Below are positions 44,701 to 56,640 of a stretch of 64,000 nt of DNA, in pieces (the first letter of the stretch is position 1; each line of letters opens with the position of its first letter). Origin of the DNA: Ulota crispa (Eukaryota; Streptophyta; Bryopsida; Orthotrichales; Orthotrichaceae). The stretch spans positions 30,050,358-30,114,357 of the forward strand of contig OY987244.1 in NCBI GenBank assembly GCA_963920765.1, given 5' to 3'. The translations under genes were made by a program, and so were the position numbers. Below the pieces are notes generated by a model. That model was not told the origin of the DNA. It searched no databases and was given only the letters and a program-made list of their open reading frames with translations.

Positions 44701-46670
44701 CATTTGTTTTTTTTCCCACTTTAAAAAAAATTGTATTGAAAAAAAAATCCATAAATAACATTTAATGATTTTGTCCTCAAATTTTTTATATTTAAAAATA
44801 ACCACATTTGAAAATCACTACTTTCATAAATCACTACATTTGTCAATCATCACATTTGAAAATAAATAGTTTCATAATGTAGAGATGGTAGAGTTGTTAT
44901 TACATTTTATTTTTTACTACATTAGTGTAAAAGTGATGGTATATTACATAGTAAAATCTCATATTTTACTATATAATAAAACCAAAAAATCTCTTTGAGG
45001 AAGAGGATGGCGTGTCGCTACGTCTGAGTGCACTATTGATCTTGGCTTGAGCAACATTAGTGGTGACAATAAGTGCCTCCTTGAAGAGTGTCTCTTAAGT
45101 GTGTATGGTAGAAGCATTGATTGCATGTCACCTACATTTGAATGCTTGTGACAGAGGGATGATGAGGTTTGACTTGCAGATGGCTTTTAAAAAAATTTGT
45201 ATGTTGCATTCACAAACGTACATGGTTTGGATAATTGAAGCCTATGATGAGTGAGCCCTTTGTTTTGACTCATCTTGGAGGATATATTTTGCAGACATCG
45301 ATGTACAATTCAATGATGCGGCTTTTTTATGCGATGTGCTTGTCCACTACAATGAATATCTCCTCCATTTTTATAACTTTCAGAGGTCGTGGTTGACATC
45401 CTTGAATGGAAAACTGTTTGCAAGCAATCAATACGCCCATTTTGTGAAGGCTTGGTGCAGACAATTCTATGAGGCATGGCCATGGGAGCTATCAATCTGA
45501 TCTAGTTTCTCCGTCTATTCTGGATACGAATTTGATGTTAACACATTCATAATTTGTTGCAAATGTCATATAGGATCCGTTGAGTTCATGGTTGAGGAGA
45601 TCCTAGCAATTGTTAATGCAATGACATTAGAGTATGAGCGAGGAGCAATAAGCAATAAACGTTGAACAATGAATAATTAGATTTGAGCAGCCATTAATGA
45701 TTCAATTATTAAAAATGAACATTTTATAATGGAAAAAATAATTTTAAGATCCAAAATTAGAAATTCTAGATCTTTAAAAAAAATCTCAAAAAACTTATAG
45801 AAATTTTTATTTTAATCATTTATTCACCAATTATCATACATTATTTGTATAACAATTATCATACATTATTTATCCAATAATTATCATATGTTATGTACCT
45901 AACAATTATCATATATGATTTGTACAACAATTTTTATACATTATTTATTCAATAATTATCATATTATACATTATTTGTCCAACAATTATCATACATTATT
46001 TATCCAATAATTATCATACATTATTTATCATCTTTTATATTTCATCTACCGTCTATTTTTCATCCATGTACCATTTATCCCATCATCCATCCATTTTTTA
46101 TCATTGTAATTCATCCATCATCCATGTGCAATTTATTAAAAAAAAATGAATAAATCATTGTGTCTTAAAAAATGAGTGTTTTTTTTGTGCATTTATCTTT
46201 TAAAAAACAATGATTATTAAACAATTTAAAGAATAATCTCATATCATTATCAATCACTTTTGAGTTGAATAATGGTCTCTTAGAGAAAATTTGCCTTGTT
46301 TTTCAATCAAATAAAAAATAATAATGAATGAAGCTTGTTTAAATTGATTTTGTAAAGAAATGAATTAAGATTTAGGATTTCCAAGATATATTGATACTCT
46401 AAATGCTACATGATATGCTTACATCATTTGGCTCAAAAAAATACACATTGCAAATCCTTTCCGTTTTTAAAAAATAAAAATAAACAAAAATCCATAATAT
46501 TATCTAATATTGCTCTACATTGTGCACAACTTTGTCCATTTAGTCATTCACTTTTTAATTCACTACAATATGCTTTGACTTTAAAATTTCTTTAACAACT
46601 TTATCTATGTAGATTCATGTTCTTCAAGTTATAACAAATAACCAAATTAAATATAAATTAGGTAAAGTGC
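44701..46670. other. no supported gene; one segment of distinct composition
   Basis: From about 44995 to 45660 the sequence is less AT-rich than its surroundings and has broken frames, as expected of an old gene or transposase fragment, but no family could be recognised. From 45830 to 46035 a tandem repeat with units like AATTATCATACATTATTTATCC (about 26 bp) is present, followed by CATC-rich sequence. Confidence 0.45.
45830..46035. repeat. about 26-bp tandem repeat (AATTATCATACATTATTT units)
   Basis: Seven to eight units repeat the phrase AATTATCATACATTATTTATCC with variants TTGTCCAACA and TTATTCAATA between them. The units are moderately diverged. Confidence 0.8.
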
Positions 46671-47394
46671 TTAACCTCTAAAGGACCAAAGTCCCCTCGG
46701 GGGACTTTCGGGATTTTGGTCAGGTACCTAGGGCTAAACTACTTTGTGAGATTTTTTGAAACTTTTATTGAAGGTGAAGAATTCAAAGATCTACATGGGA
46801 ATGTAATTTGTTCTTCATTCCGACATTTATTAAAGAAGTTAAAAATTAATAATTGAAAAAAGCTATTTGAAGGGCAGCCCAAAAACTTCTAAAAATTGCA
46901 TTTTTTTCAAATAAAAATCTGAAATAGGTTCTTTAGACTTATGTTAACGTGAAAAGCCTTGAATCATTCAATTCTAATAGATGAGATGAAAGTTATGAGA
47001 AATTTTAGTTTGCGGGTAGGTGTGGTTTTGCTCGAAACCACACCTACCCGCGAAGTAAAACTTCTCATAACTTTCATCTCATTTATTAGAATTGAATGAT
47101 TCAAGATTCCCCACGTCTACGTAAGTCTAAAGAACTTATTTCAGATTTTTATTTGAAAAAAATGCAATTTTTATAGAAGTTTTTGGGCTGCCCCTCAAAT
47201 AGCTTTTTTCAATTATTCATTTTTAACTTCTTCAATAAATGTTGGAATGAAGAACAAATTACATTTCCATGTAGATCTTTGAATTCTTCACCTTCAATAA
47301 AAGTTTCAAAAAATCTTGCAAAGTAGTTTAGCCCTAGGTACCTGCCCAAAATCTCGAAAGTCCCCCAAGGGGACTTTGGTCCTTTAGGGGTTAA
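46671..47394. mobile_element. TTAA-flanked foldback element, about 355-bp inverted arms
   Basis: The body (46675-47390) starts CCTCTAAAGGACCAAAGTCC and ends GGACTTTGGTCCTTTAGGGG, with TTAA on both sides. The inverted pairing does not stop at the termini: it continues to the centre near 47031, where GGTGTGGTTT and AAACCACACC flank a 6-nt loop. The whole element is therefore one hairpin with few mismatches. Single-arm relatives lie at 42532 and 51483, so this copy probably arose by inverted duplication of such an arm. Confidence 0.9.
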
Positions 47395-50300
47395 AATATA
47401 ATAAAAATGTAATAAATTTTGCCATGACTTCTACAGTTAAAACTAAAATACAAAAGTAGAGGTTGAAAATAAAAAATATAATTTATCTAAAACATAGTTT
47501 TTTGCAATAGCTTTCAACTTTTTGTGTGTTGTTAGTGGTGATAAAATAAAGAGCTTTATAATTCATCTTACTTGAATTTTACCATGTCTTTTGCACAAGT
47601 CATGGTAGAATGGTAGTCAACTGCACTTAGCTTTTTAAATCTGATAGGTGTTACTTTTACATTTGTAGTATCTAACATGGCTTTCTATAGGGCCTTTGAA
47701 GTTTTATTTTTGAGTGGTGTTTGATTTTCATGAATATGAGTTGTTTAATTTGTTATTGTAGTCATTTTTTAAAATCCTCATTAACAAAAATATCACAAAT
47801 TTTTTAAGCACATGAATGTTACTAAATGTACTTAAATTTTACTAAAAAATTTCAAATAACAAAACCTTAGTTACTAACATAAACATAAAAAAAAGAAATA
47901 ATGATAATATCTAATTGAAAAAACACATGAAAATATCTATGATGAAAAGATACCATGTATATTATTGTTTAATTCTTCCAAGTTTTGAACTCATTTTTAG
48001 AAAAGAAATAATTCAAAATTATTAATTATTATAGATCCATAAGTACAAATTTTGTGAAATTGATGACCAAAGACTGTTTTGACATGAGCATTTGTAGCAA
48101 ATTTGAACAAACAAATTAATGATTTATAGTTGAAAATGCCACGAACACAGCATTTTATGTGTAGTATTATAGTTTATATGAAGAACAATCACTTCTATGG
48201 ATGTTTACAAAATAAACACTTATTAATGATATTCATTGTCCATAGGAAGCGGAAAAGTCTTTATATTTCTAAATAGAATTTTAGATCTACATAGACAAGG
48301 TAAATTGAATCTAAACTTATTGTGTAGTTTTTTTTACCTCAAAATACATTAATTATTTACTCCTATATTACCATAGCCTCTCTGGCATTTTCAACAATTT
48401 ATGAATTTTCTAAAATGCATATATTGTTATTTAATCTCCAATCTAACCACATGTTTAATATGAGTTTGCATGTGTTTCAAAAGGCTCTTTAACAAGTCAT
48501 CATAAAACTTAAAGAAACTTCTTTCATTCTAAAGAAGCTCTTTCATGAGCCATCTTAGAATTCACAAAAACTTCTTTTACCAAAAAACAAAAAAAACCAA
48601 ATTAAATTTTTTAAGTTTTAATTTTTGAATTATTTTTTTGATTCAATGAACTTGCTTGATTTCAAGTAGCACTTTTTGCAATCCTACTGGCTAGGAGAGA
48701 GCTATTTGGATTTCAAATAAACCACTTCAACAAAAAAATATATACATTTCATTTTATTTTTACTAAATCAAATTTGAGTAGCATTTTTTACAATTTTAGT
48801 GCATTTGTAGAGGGCTATTTGGATTTTGAATAGCTCTCTTAAACATTTTACTTTTTAATATTTTTTAATTTGGTTTATTTCTACAAAAATTAAATCTAAG
48901 AAGAAAAAAAATTCAACTATAAAAGTGCTATTTGATTTTGAATAACATTTTAGCAAGCCATTTTTGGAGATGAATTAGCACTTGCAATTGGAGATTTTCA
49001 ATTTTGTTTACAATGTAATGACAATTATGAGTCTTAAAATCTCAAATACAAAGACCATTTGCTTTAGAAAAGTTCTCTTTGATATTGAATAGCACTCTTG
49101 CAACCCATTTTTGGAAATGAATTAGAACCTCCAATTAAATAATTTTATTTTTGTTTACAATTTAATGAATTGTAAATCTCAAACATAAAAATCATTTGCC
49201 TCAAAAAAGTGCTATTCAATATCAAATAGCCTTCTAGCAAGCCATGTTTGAGGATAATATTATCTTAGACCAAAGTTTCTTAGTTTTGCTAACATTTTGA
49301 TCAACTATGTAGTCATAACTACAAAAACCTTTAGTCTAAGGTGTTAATTCATCTTCAAATATGAGTTGCTAGAGTGCTATTCAATATTGAATAGCACTTC
49401 TATAGTTTTACCTTAAAAAAAAACTAATTGATTTGATTATTTTTTAAAGAAAAAAATGAAAAGTTGAGAAAGACTATTCAAGTTTGAATAGTCTTCTTCA
49501 ATTTTTTTTTTTTTTTTTTTTTTCATATTTTCTTTAATTGATTAATCTTTTGAGTGTAGGAGTACTATTTGATATTGAATAGGACTTTAGCAACCCATTT
49601 AATTAGAGATTTTCAATTTTGTTTAGAATCTAGTGGGTTTCAAAATCTCGACTACAAAGACCTTGTGCTTTAGGAAAATGCTATTTTATATCAAGTAGCA
49701 CTCTAGCAACCCATTTTTGGAGATGAATTAGAACCTCAAATTGGAGATTTTCAATTCTATTTACAATCAGGTGCATTTTTAAATTCCAAATACAAAAACT
49801 ATTTGCCTTAAAGAAGTGCTATTCTACATCAAATAGCATTTTTATTAAGGCAAGCGGTCTTTGTAATTGGAATTTCAAAGCTGGTTAGAATGTAAATAAA
49901 ACTATAAAACTCTGGGCTATAGTGTTGTATCATCTTTAAGATTGGTTTGCTAGAAGGTAATTCAAATTTAAGTAGTTTGTTCATCAAATTAAGTAGTCTT
50001 TGTAGCATATTTAGCCTCTAACAAAAGTGTAAAGGAAGCTGTTTAGAATGCAATAATCCACTATCAAAGCATTTTTTGGTCACCAAGAAGGCTTGTGAAA
50101 GAGCTTCTTTAGATTTTGAAGGGCCTACTTTACAATTTTTTTGGAAGCGTGAAAGAACTCTTTGGATCCAATGAATCTTCTTACTATTTAGTGGAATTAC
50201 TAAAGAGCATCTTTAACAATTGTGCATGCTTTTTTATCAGTCAACTTGAAGTTCATAAGGGGTTTTTTTGGATTCAAATAGTCTTTTAGATTTTTCAAGT

Positions 50301-51482
50301 TGACCCATAAAAAAGCTTGTCAGGTCTTCAAGCAAAAACCTTTACAATTTCCCTTAGTGGTTTTAAGAGGCTCTTTAGATTTGAAGAGATTATTTTGCAA
50401 AAAAAACATAATATTGCAATATAGAGAAAAATTCAAAAACTAAAAAAGTAAATGCTTCATACGTTTGGAGTTTTTTGCTTTTAAAATTTTCAACTATTTG
50501 GTTGACATGGTAATCAATATTACACTCATTTCATAAATGCAGTTTGTTATTAAAAATGACTTATAACAAGAGTTTACACATGAGCAAACACTCAACACTT
50601 TTTAGACCAAGGAAAAATTGAAGTCCAATTGCATCATACAAAAATTTACATTCTAGTCAAGTGAGCTATGCAGATTTTATATTATGCTTCATGGAATGAC
50701 ATTTCTCTCATCTTTTTAGTTGATGTGTTTTCCCTTACATTAAAGTTTTTTGAAATGAGAGATAAAATGATGTATTTGTGCATTCATAATGATAAGGATT
50801 TATTGACTTAAGGCAAAAAGTCACCCATAAAAATATTAGTATCTAAAATGATCATTAGCTATTCAAAGATGATGAGTGCAAGAAAGAAGTACACCACAAT
50901 GTGAACAAATTAGGTTTTTTGAGGTACATGTTTTTCATGTGGGATGAAATTCACCAATTATAAGCTTGGTCAAAGTTTACCAAGAAGATTAAAATTGACA
51001 AATGCAGATGACAATTGTTTGATTAATGAATTAAAATCAAGATGTTAGAGGAGTAGCCACCAAATTTTTCATATGTCTATTTTCATATGTACAAGAGTAT
51101 GAAAATATGTGCATGTATGAAACTTCTTATACATGCATGCGTAGAAAGAGTAGAAAATAAATAAAACAAATAAAAGAATGCATATGAAAAGGGACACAAA
51201 CAGTGCAATGTTAATGTCTAGTGCAAGTTGATTATATTGTTTTTGAAATTTAAACCTTGGAATTTGCCAAGTATATTGTGCACAAAGAGTCCATTAAAAA
51301 TTAATCACAAAATATTGTGGCAAATCAATCTAAATCTATTGATTTTCATATTGAAAACCTTCTTTAAAAAGATTGGTTGTGCCTTAAAAACCATCACTCA
51401 AAAAACAAAAATGTAAAAGCAAATAATAAATTGTCCAAATACGCTTGGCTTAAATGCCATGCATCCACCATATGACACGTGT
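47395..51482. other. no gene seen (about 4.1 kb); diverged tandem repeat in the middle
   Basis: No gene could be supported. Between about 48650 and 49850 a unit with the phrases TTTTGGAGATGAATTAGCACT, AGATTTTCAATTTTGTTTACAAT and GTGCTATT.GAT.TTGAATAGCA recurs several times at a spacing of 130-145 bp. A poly-T run lies near 49502-49523. Confidence 0.5.
48650..49850. repeat. diverged 130-145-bp tandem repeat
   Basis: Recognisable copies begin near 48964, 49106, 49585 and 49718, each with a GATGAATTAG.AC.T phrase and a following TTTTGTTTACAAT-like phrase, plus partial copies between them. Divergence is high, so the array is old. Confidence 0.6.
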
Positions 51483-52427
51483 TTAATCCCTAAAGAACTA
51501 TTGTCCCTTTGGGGGACAGGTGGGAGTTTGGGTGGGAGTTTGGGCATGTACCTTTGGATAAGCTACTTTGTGTGATTTTCTAAAACTTTTGTTGAAGGTG
51601 GGGAATTCAAAGATCTACTTGGGCATCTAATTGTTTCCTCATTCCGACAATTATTGAAGAAGTTACGCAAGAATTTCTGAAAATTTGGGGATTGCCCACC
51701 CAGGTAGCCCAAAACTTCTTTAAAATTTAAAATTTTTTAAAATTAAAATTTGAAATTGGTTCTTTAGAATTTTTTATAGGTGAGAAGCTTTGAAGCATTC
51801 AATTTCAATCAATGAGATCAAAGTTATGAGGAATTTTTGTTTGGGGGCAGTTGTGGATTCTCTACTCTAAAATAAACTTTGAAGTTCTTTATTTTACTCA
51901 ATTTTCATTATTTGGAAAAAGATTAAACCAAAGGAAGTAGATTGTTTATCACAACATTTTGACCATTAGGATTTGCAAAGTTCATTTTGATGATTAAATT
52001 CTTAACAATTTAGTAATTTGACTCATTCTCTCTTTCTTTTTACTTATTGATTTTTCCTATGTGTTGTGTAGTTCCAATTGATTTGAAAATTCTCCCACAC
52101 ATAGCTAACTTGATCTCCTACATGGGAAAAATAAAGCGCAAAGTTGCGTAGAGCAATTATTTTCATGTAAGAATGGTCAAAGGCTTCTAAAATTTTGGGG
52201 CAGCATGAAAAAAAACTTTTCTTTTCACTTTAAATGTATATATCTCACTCATTTCCATTTGGAATGACCTGATTTTTTTTCCAAAAGTACTTAATCCAGT
52301 TTAGGGCAACAACCTATAGTTGGATTTTCCAAATTAAAAAAAAAAAATCACTTTCTTCCTAACCCCCCAAAAGTGGTAGTCTTGAGTGATTTTCATTGAA
52401 AAAATGGCTCAGTCCTTTAGGAGTTAA
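51483..52427. mobile_element. TTAA-flanked element, 937-bp body
   Basis: The left end is TTAA-TCCCTAAAGAACTATTG and the right end GCTCAGTCCTTTAGGAG-TTAA; the outer ten bases pair with two mismatches. The first 350 bp match the arms of the foldback at 46671 and the truncated copy at 42532 (GTCCCTTTGGGGGAC, GAAGGTGGGGAATTCAAAG). No coding capacity. Confidence 0.75.
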
Positions 52428-54761
52428 ATAAACATGGTTTACTACACAGTATCAAAAATAGTAGTGAAGGAATACAAACACTTATTTCAAGCCATATAGA
52501 CAAATTTCTTACCATGATCTATAAACTCATTATTAAAAAAAATTATTTGCTTTGGATGTATATCATAGTTTTAACGCTAATTTAGTTGCCATTGATGTGC
52601 ACAAACTATTGCATGCACTTGTGCTTATTGTGCAAGTGAGTATCCATTGAATTAAATAGATGATAACTTGCTATTAGATTTCTCAAGGTGGGAGTAACAA
52701 TTTTGCTGCACTTTTAGAGCCTCTTTAATTTTAAGGTGGCTAAATAAAACTCCAAAATGTCCCCTTGAAAGCAAGAGTGGTTTTATATTCATCTCCTTTC
52801 ATCTAAATTAAATTTTATTCATTGAAGTTTTGGATGAAAATATTTTTACATTCCATTTGGATTTGGTTCATCCAAATTTTTGGATGAATTTTTTAATTTA
52901 CATCACAAAATTTTTACTACTAAAAACACAATGTCCACATTTGGATTTGTGGTATCATTTTGAGACCAAAAAAAATAATCTAAAAAAAGCCCCTCATCTT
53001 CATGTCCCCCATCTCCATAATTTGGCTACAAAACCCCATGCACTCACATCTCCACAATTTGGTTATGAACCCCATGCCTTCACATCTCCACAATGCGGTT
53101 ACAAAACCTCATGCACTTACATCCTCATAATTTGGTTATGGACTTGTTGTCCTTAGTTATGGAATTGTCAAGGACTACCACCAAGGACATTTTTGAAGTG
53201 TATTCCATTATATAAGTAGATAGCCAAAAAAAATGGAACAAGCTCCTTGAAGAACACTCGATGAAAATAATGAAAATACGTAGGTGGATAATGAATACGG
53301 CAATGAACTTGTTTCTGTGAATGAAAGGTGCCCCACACACACAATTCACGACAATTTCATCGCCTTTAACACTCCTATATATCTCCAATCCTTTCTGTTC
53401 CGCTATCTTTCTATTAGTTTCATTTCATGCAATTGTCGCTGTGCATAGAAAACATTTTAGTATAAGCTAGTTCCTCATTATATTTTCTGTTTCGTGATGA
53501 GCATGTTTGCATAAATTTTTGCTCCTCGTTTTAGATGGAAGCATAATGTTTCTTGTAGCAAACCTGATAGATTATTGGTGAAGGTAAATAATGCTCTGGC
53601 AGCAGCAGGTGTGTTCTATATAAGCTCGCATTTCTAACGTTAGTCTTAGACAATTTAAACCTGAATCGCACGTGACAGAACACTAATTATACTGTAGACT
53701 AATTATACTGTAGATTAGGTCACAATTTTTGTTAACATTTTGTAGATTTGACTATAATTTTCTTGTAGTATAAGGAAGTGATCTTTGCAAACTTCTTATT
53801 GACAAGAGTATGACAGGAGCAAGAGATTATTTGCTAACTTATGCAGGGTTAGGCGGTTTCAAATCTACTGGCGAATATAATTGCTGCGACACACCACGTC
53901 CATAGTGAATCTGAAGGAAATACCGTCAATCAGATTAATTGATCATAGTGAAAGTGCCGTATGGACGCTAACTCTATGATTTAATTAAAATGATTGATGA
54001 TTTTCAGAACAACTTTTGTCAACCTGAGTGGTGATTGGTTACGACTCATCAGATTATTATTGAAAAATGGAGGAAACAGAGGAGTACCGTAAGTGGACGG
54101 GTATGAAGAGGAAAATAAGCGGACACCGTTCAGTTCGACCAAAGGTTCCTGCTCTTCCATTATCCTCTTCATGGAACATTGTTTTTTTTTTTTTTTTCCG
54201 ATTTTTCCTACTTGAAGTGCGTGCCTTGAATGCGTGAACCACGATGTTAGGTAGGGTTGGTCATACTTTCTCTTTGTATTCAGGATTGCGTTGCTCTTAA
54301 ATAATGTAGGCCATTGGTAGCGTGGAAGTGCATGTTTTTTTGGAGTCAATAGTTTTGCTTAAGAATACGTTCTTCTCTTGGGGATTTGTTATTACTTGGG
54401 GAGCTGTGTGGAGTTTAGATTTAAGCAGAGATTGAATTGTAGTATCTATATCAGTTTTGTGGCATGAGCTCGCAGTTTATGGCGATGATGGGCTTGGTAT
54501 TGACGCTTTTGCAACAACAACGCTATCGGAATAAATCAGCTATCGGAAGAAATCAGGTCGTGAGTGCCTCATCATGCATCTGTTGCTCCAATAACGCTGG
54601 AATTGAAAGTGCTCTTATACTCCCATAAGTCGATGTTAGCACGAGGAAATTTACACTGCAAGGATTCTGAATATGGGGTCGGTGTCACATGCCTGCATTC
54701 GTCGACTTTCTTCTGGCATATCTTAAGAAGTTCTCAACGCACCGAAAAGACCAGCTGGTAT
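52428..54761. other. no supported gene (about 2.3 kb)
   Basis: The plus frame at 52830-53156 contains a short repeat (CACATCTCCACAATTTGGTTATGA units of about 33 bp, 53000-53140) and is not convincing. Minus frames at 53125-53388 and 53981-54349 lack domains. Small repeats near 53681-53770 resemble the CACTA MITE at 31889. Confidence 0.4.
53681..53770. mobile_element. decayed CACTA-type MITE
   Basis: The stretch from TAGATTAGGTCACAATTTTT to TTTCTTGTAGTA parallels the right half of the MITE at 31889-32009. A CACTAATTATACTG start lies at 53681. The inverted left half is mostly lost. Confidence 0.4.
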
Positions 54762-54800
54762 GTAACCCTAACCCTAATCTGTTAGGAACTGAAACCCTAA
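54762..54800 (+). promoter_or_regulatory. telo-box cluster upstream of the F-box gene
   Basis: TAACCCTAACCCTAA at 54762-54776 and AAACCCTAA at 54792-54800 lie about 400-440 bp before the F-box start codon. A donor-like GGTATGTAA just before the first copy (54757-54765) could belong to a leader intron. Motif match only. Confidence 0.35.
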
Positions 54801-55205
54801 TAACTCTGGACTAGGGTTCTTTCCGGAATTGGGTCTTCAACGTTACAACCTTTGGTGGTGGATCTGTATGTGAACATATTTGCATGCCTCATGGATGGGC
54901 CTGGTGAGCAGAGTAATCACGTTTGCGAACTCATTTTATGGTCCTAGCCTGTTCAGTCATGTTCTGCTCTTTCAATGCTATAATTAAGAGCGTCACGTAT
55001 ATTTTTGCGTTTTTAGTTCCCTGTGGAGCAACGCTCTGAGATGTGACGATGCTCTGTTTCGAATGTGCAAACGGTCTGAAGAATGCCAACAATGTCGAAT
55101 GATACTGCACAACAGAGAGAGAGAATCATGAGGACATGAAGTGGCATACGAGGAGTGGGCAATGCAGATGACTGGGATGGGCGCCGTTGAAAGAAGAGAA
55201 AGGGC

Positions 55206-56360
55206 ATGTGTACTACTGAGCACGTGGATGATGGGACTCTGATGGGAGCGGTAGCATCCACGAGCGAGGACATCCAAATGGTGGCCATGGACGACAGCGT
55301 GTGGCGGTCCTTGCCAGAGGACTTGATCGAGAGAGTCCTCGCATGGCTGCCCATCCACAGCCTCTTCAAGCTGCGGTGCGTGTGCAAGCAATGGAACGCC
55401 GTCCTCTTTTCAGAGCGATTCGTGACGAGGTACAGTGAAGTGTCGCCCCAAAAGCCATGGATTATCATGTACACAGCCGGCCGAATCTCATCCGCTTACA
55501 ACTCCACCTTAAAAAAGTGGCATGACCTTGAAATCCCCGCCGTATCTCCGGAGAAGTGCGTTCTGGCTGCCTCCGAAGGGCTGCTGTGCTACGGAAACGA
55601 GTTCTTTCCGTGGCCGAATCTGTTTGTGTGCAACCCCATGACCAAGTTTTGGCAGCATCTCCCACCCATGTGTTTCATCAAGACCATTCATGTGGTGGGG
55701 ATGGTCAGTGACAGAGCTTCCAAGTCATATAAGATCCTTGTTGCAGGACTGTTTTTTGACGAGGCACATAATGGGAGACTAGCAACTGAGATTTTTTGTT
55801 CTGCAACTAACACGTGGACCATAGGAGGCACACCCTGGCCGATCATGGCCGCTGCATGGAAGCTGGGCGCGGGTTATGCAGTGTGGAGCCGAGGGCTGTT
55901 TTATTGTATCACATTTTCTCCGTTTGGTGTAATCACATATGATTTGGAGAACAACCTGTGGGATGAAGTTCACGTCCGCATGCCTTCTTGTATCGTGTCC
56001 CCGTCGTTGGTTGAATGCCAGGGTCGTCTCCTGATGGTGGGCGGGTGTGAAGAGGGCAATTTTTTGGGCATCAGGATCTGGGAGCTTGAGAGGGCGAAAA
56101 TGGTCTGGGTAGAGATCGAGCGCATGCCTCGTAAAATGAGGCGTGAATTCGTGGAAATGCTGCGTCCTTCTCGTCACTTCTTTGGGTTCGGCAATGGGAA
56201 CATCATTTGCCTCACCATCTCAGAAAGCTCCCCTGCCATTGTGTTCGATCTCGATGATCGCTCCTGGCAATGGCTGCCTGGCTGCCCTAGACTTCCTGAT
56301 ATCAACAACTGGCAATTGAGAGGCATCAGTTTTGAGCCCCGGCTCGATTCAAATGTGTAA
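55206..56360 (+). CDS. F-box/kelch-type protein, single exon, 384 residues
   Basis: The N-terminal F-box spans about residues 32-78 (WRSLPEDLIERVLAWLP, then RCVCKQWNAVLFSERF), the module that binds SKP1 in SCF ubiquitin ligases. The remaining 300 residues form a kelch/galactose-oxidase-like propeller with recurring blade motifs: NPMTKFWQHLPP, ATNTWTIGG, LENNLWDEV, LMVGG and LDDRSWQWLPGCP. This layout and the intronless gene resemble the plant group that includes Arabidopsis At5g15710 and LCR; I make no orthology claim. The protein would recruit an unknown substrate through the propeller for ubiquitination. The start at 55206 is the first Met; Met 13, 25 or 28 would also keep the F-box. The gene is GC-richer than its flanks and shows no lesions. 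A TTAA-type MITE begins 35 bp past the stop. Confidence 0.93.
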   Translation: MCTTEHVDDGTLMGAVASTSEDIQMVAMDDSVWRSLPEDLIERVLAWLPIHSLFKLRCVCKQWNAVLFSERFVTRYSEVSPQKPWIIMYTAGRISSAYNSTLKKWHDLEIPAVSPEKCVLAASEGLLCYGNEFFPWPNLFVCNPMTKFWQHLPPMCFIKTIHVVGMVSDRASKSYKILVAGLFFDEAHNGRLATEIFCSATNTWTIGGTPWPIMAAAWKLGAGYAVWSRGLFYCITFSPFGVITYDLENNLWDEVHVRMPSCIVSPSLVECQGRLLMVGGCEEGNFLGIRIWELERAKMVWVEIERMPRKMRREFVEMLRPSRHFFGFGNGNIICLTISESSPAIVFDLDDRSWQWLPGCPRLPDINNWQLRGISFEPRLDSNV

Positions 56361-56394
56361 CCACAAACCCTTCTCCCTTCCCAGTCCCCTTTCC

Positions 56395-56640
56395 TTAACC
56401 CCTAAAGGATGTTGTTGTATTGTATATGCTCTTTTGTCTTGAATACAGATGGGGTATTTGGGTAGCTTATGAATCCCATAAAGTTGTAAATTTTAAGCCA
56501 AGTCATAGAAATACGACCAGTCAACTAGGATTTTTTGGGGAATTTTTGGCATTTGTCATAAAGTCATTTCTTTAAGTACTTAACGGTCCTTGTATGAATA
56601 TAACCAACACTTTTGGTAGACAACATCCTTTAGGAGTTAA
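56395..56640. mobile_element. TTAA-flanked MITE, 238-bp body, in the F-box gene 3' flank
   Basis: The termini CCCCTAAAGGATGTTGT and ACAACATCCTTTAGGAG pair over 17 bp with one mismatch and are flanked by TTAA on both sides. It starts 35 bp after the F-box stop codon, so the gene's 3' UTR or polyadenylation site probably lies inside it. Confidence 0.85.

Noticed and set aside
44995..45660. Harbinger-type transposase remnant
   Set aside because: Reverse-strand frames were compared with the expected motif order and did not match well enough, so the segment is left unassigned.
55013..55474. 153-codon and 132-codon minus frames over the F-box start
   Set aside because: They overlap the F-box coding region in antisense; neither has a recognisable domain, and the plus frame explains the composition.
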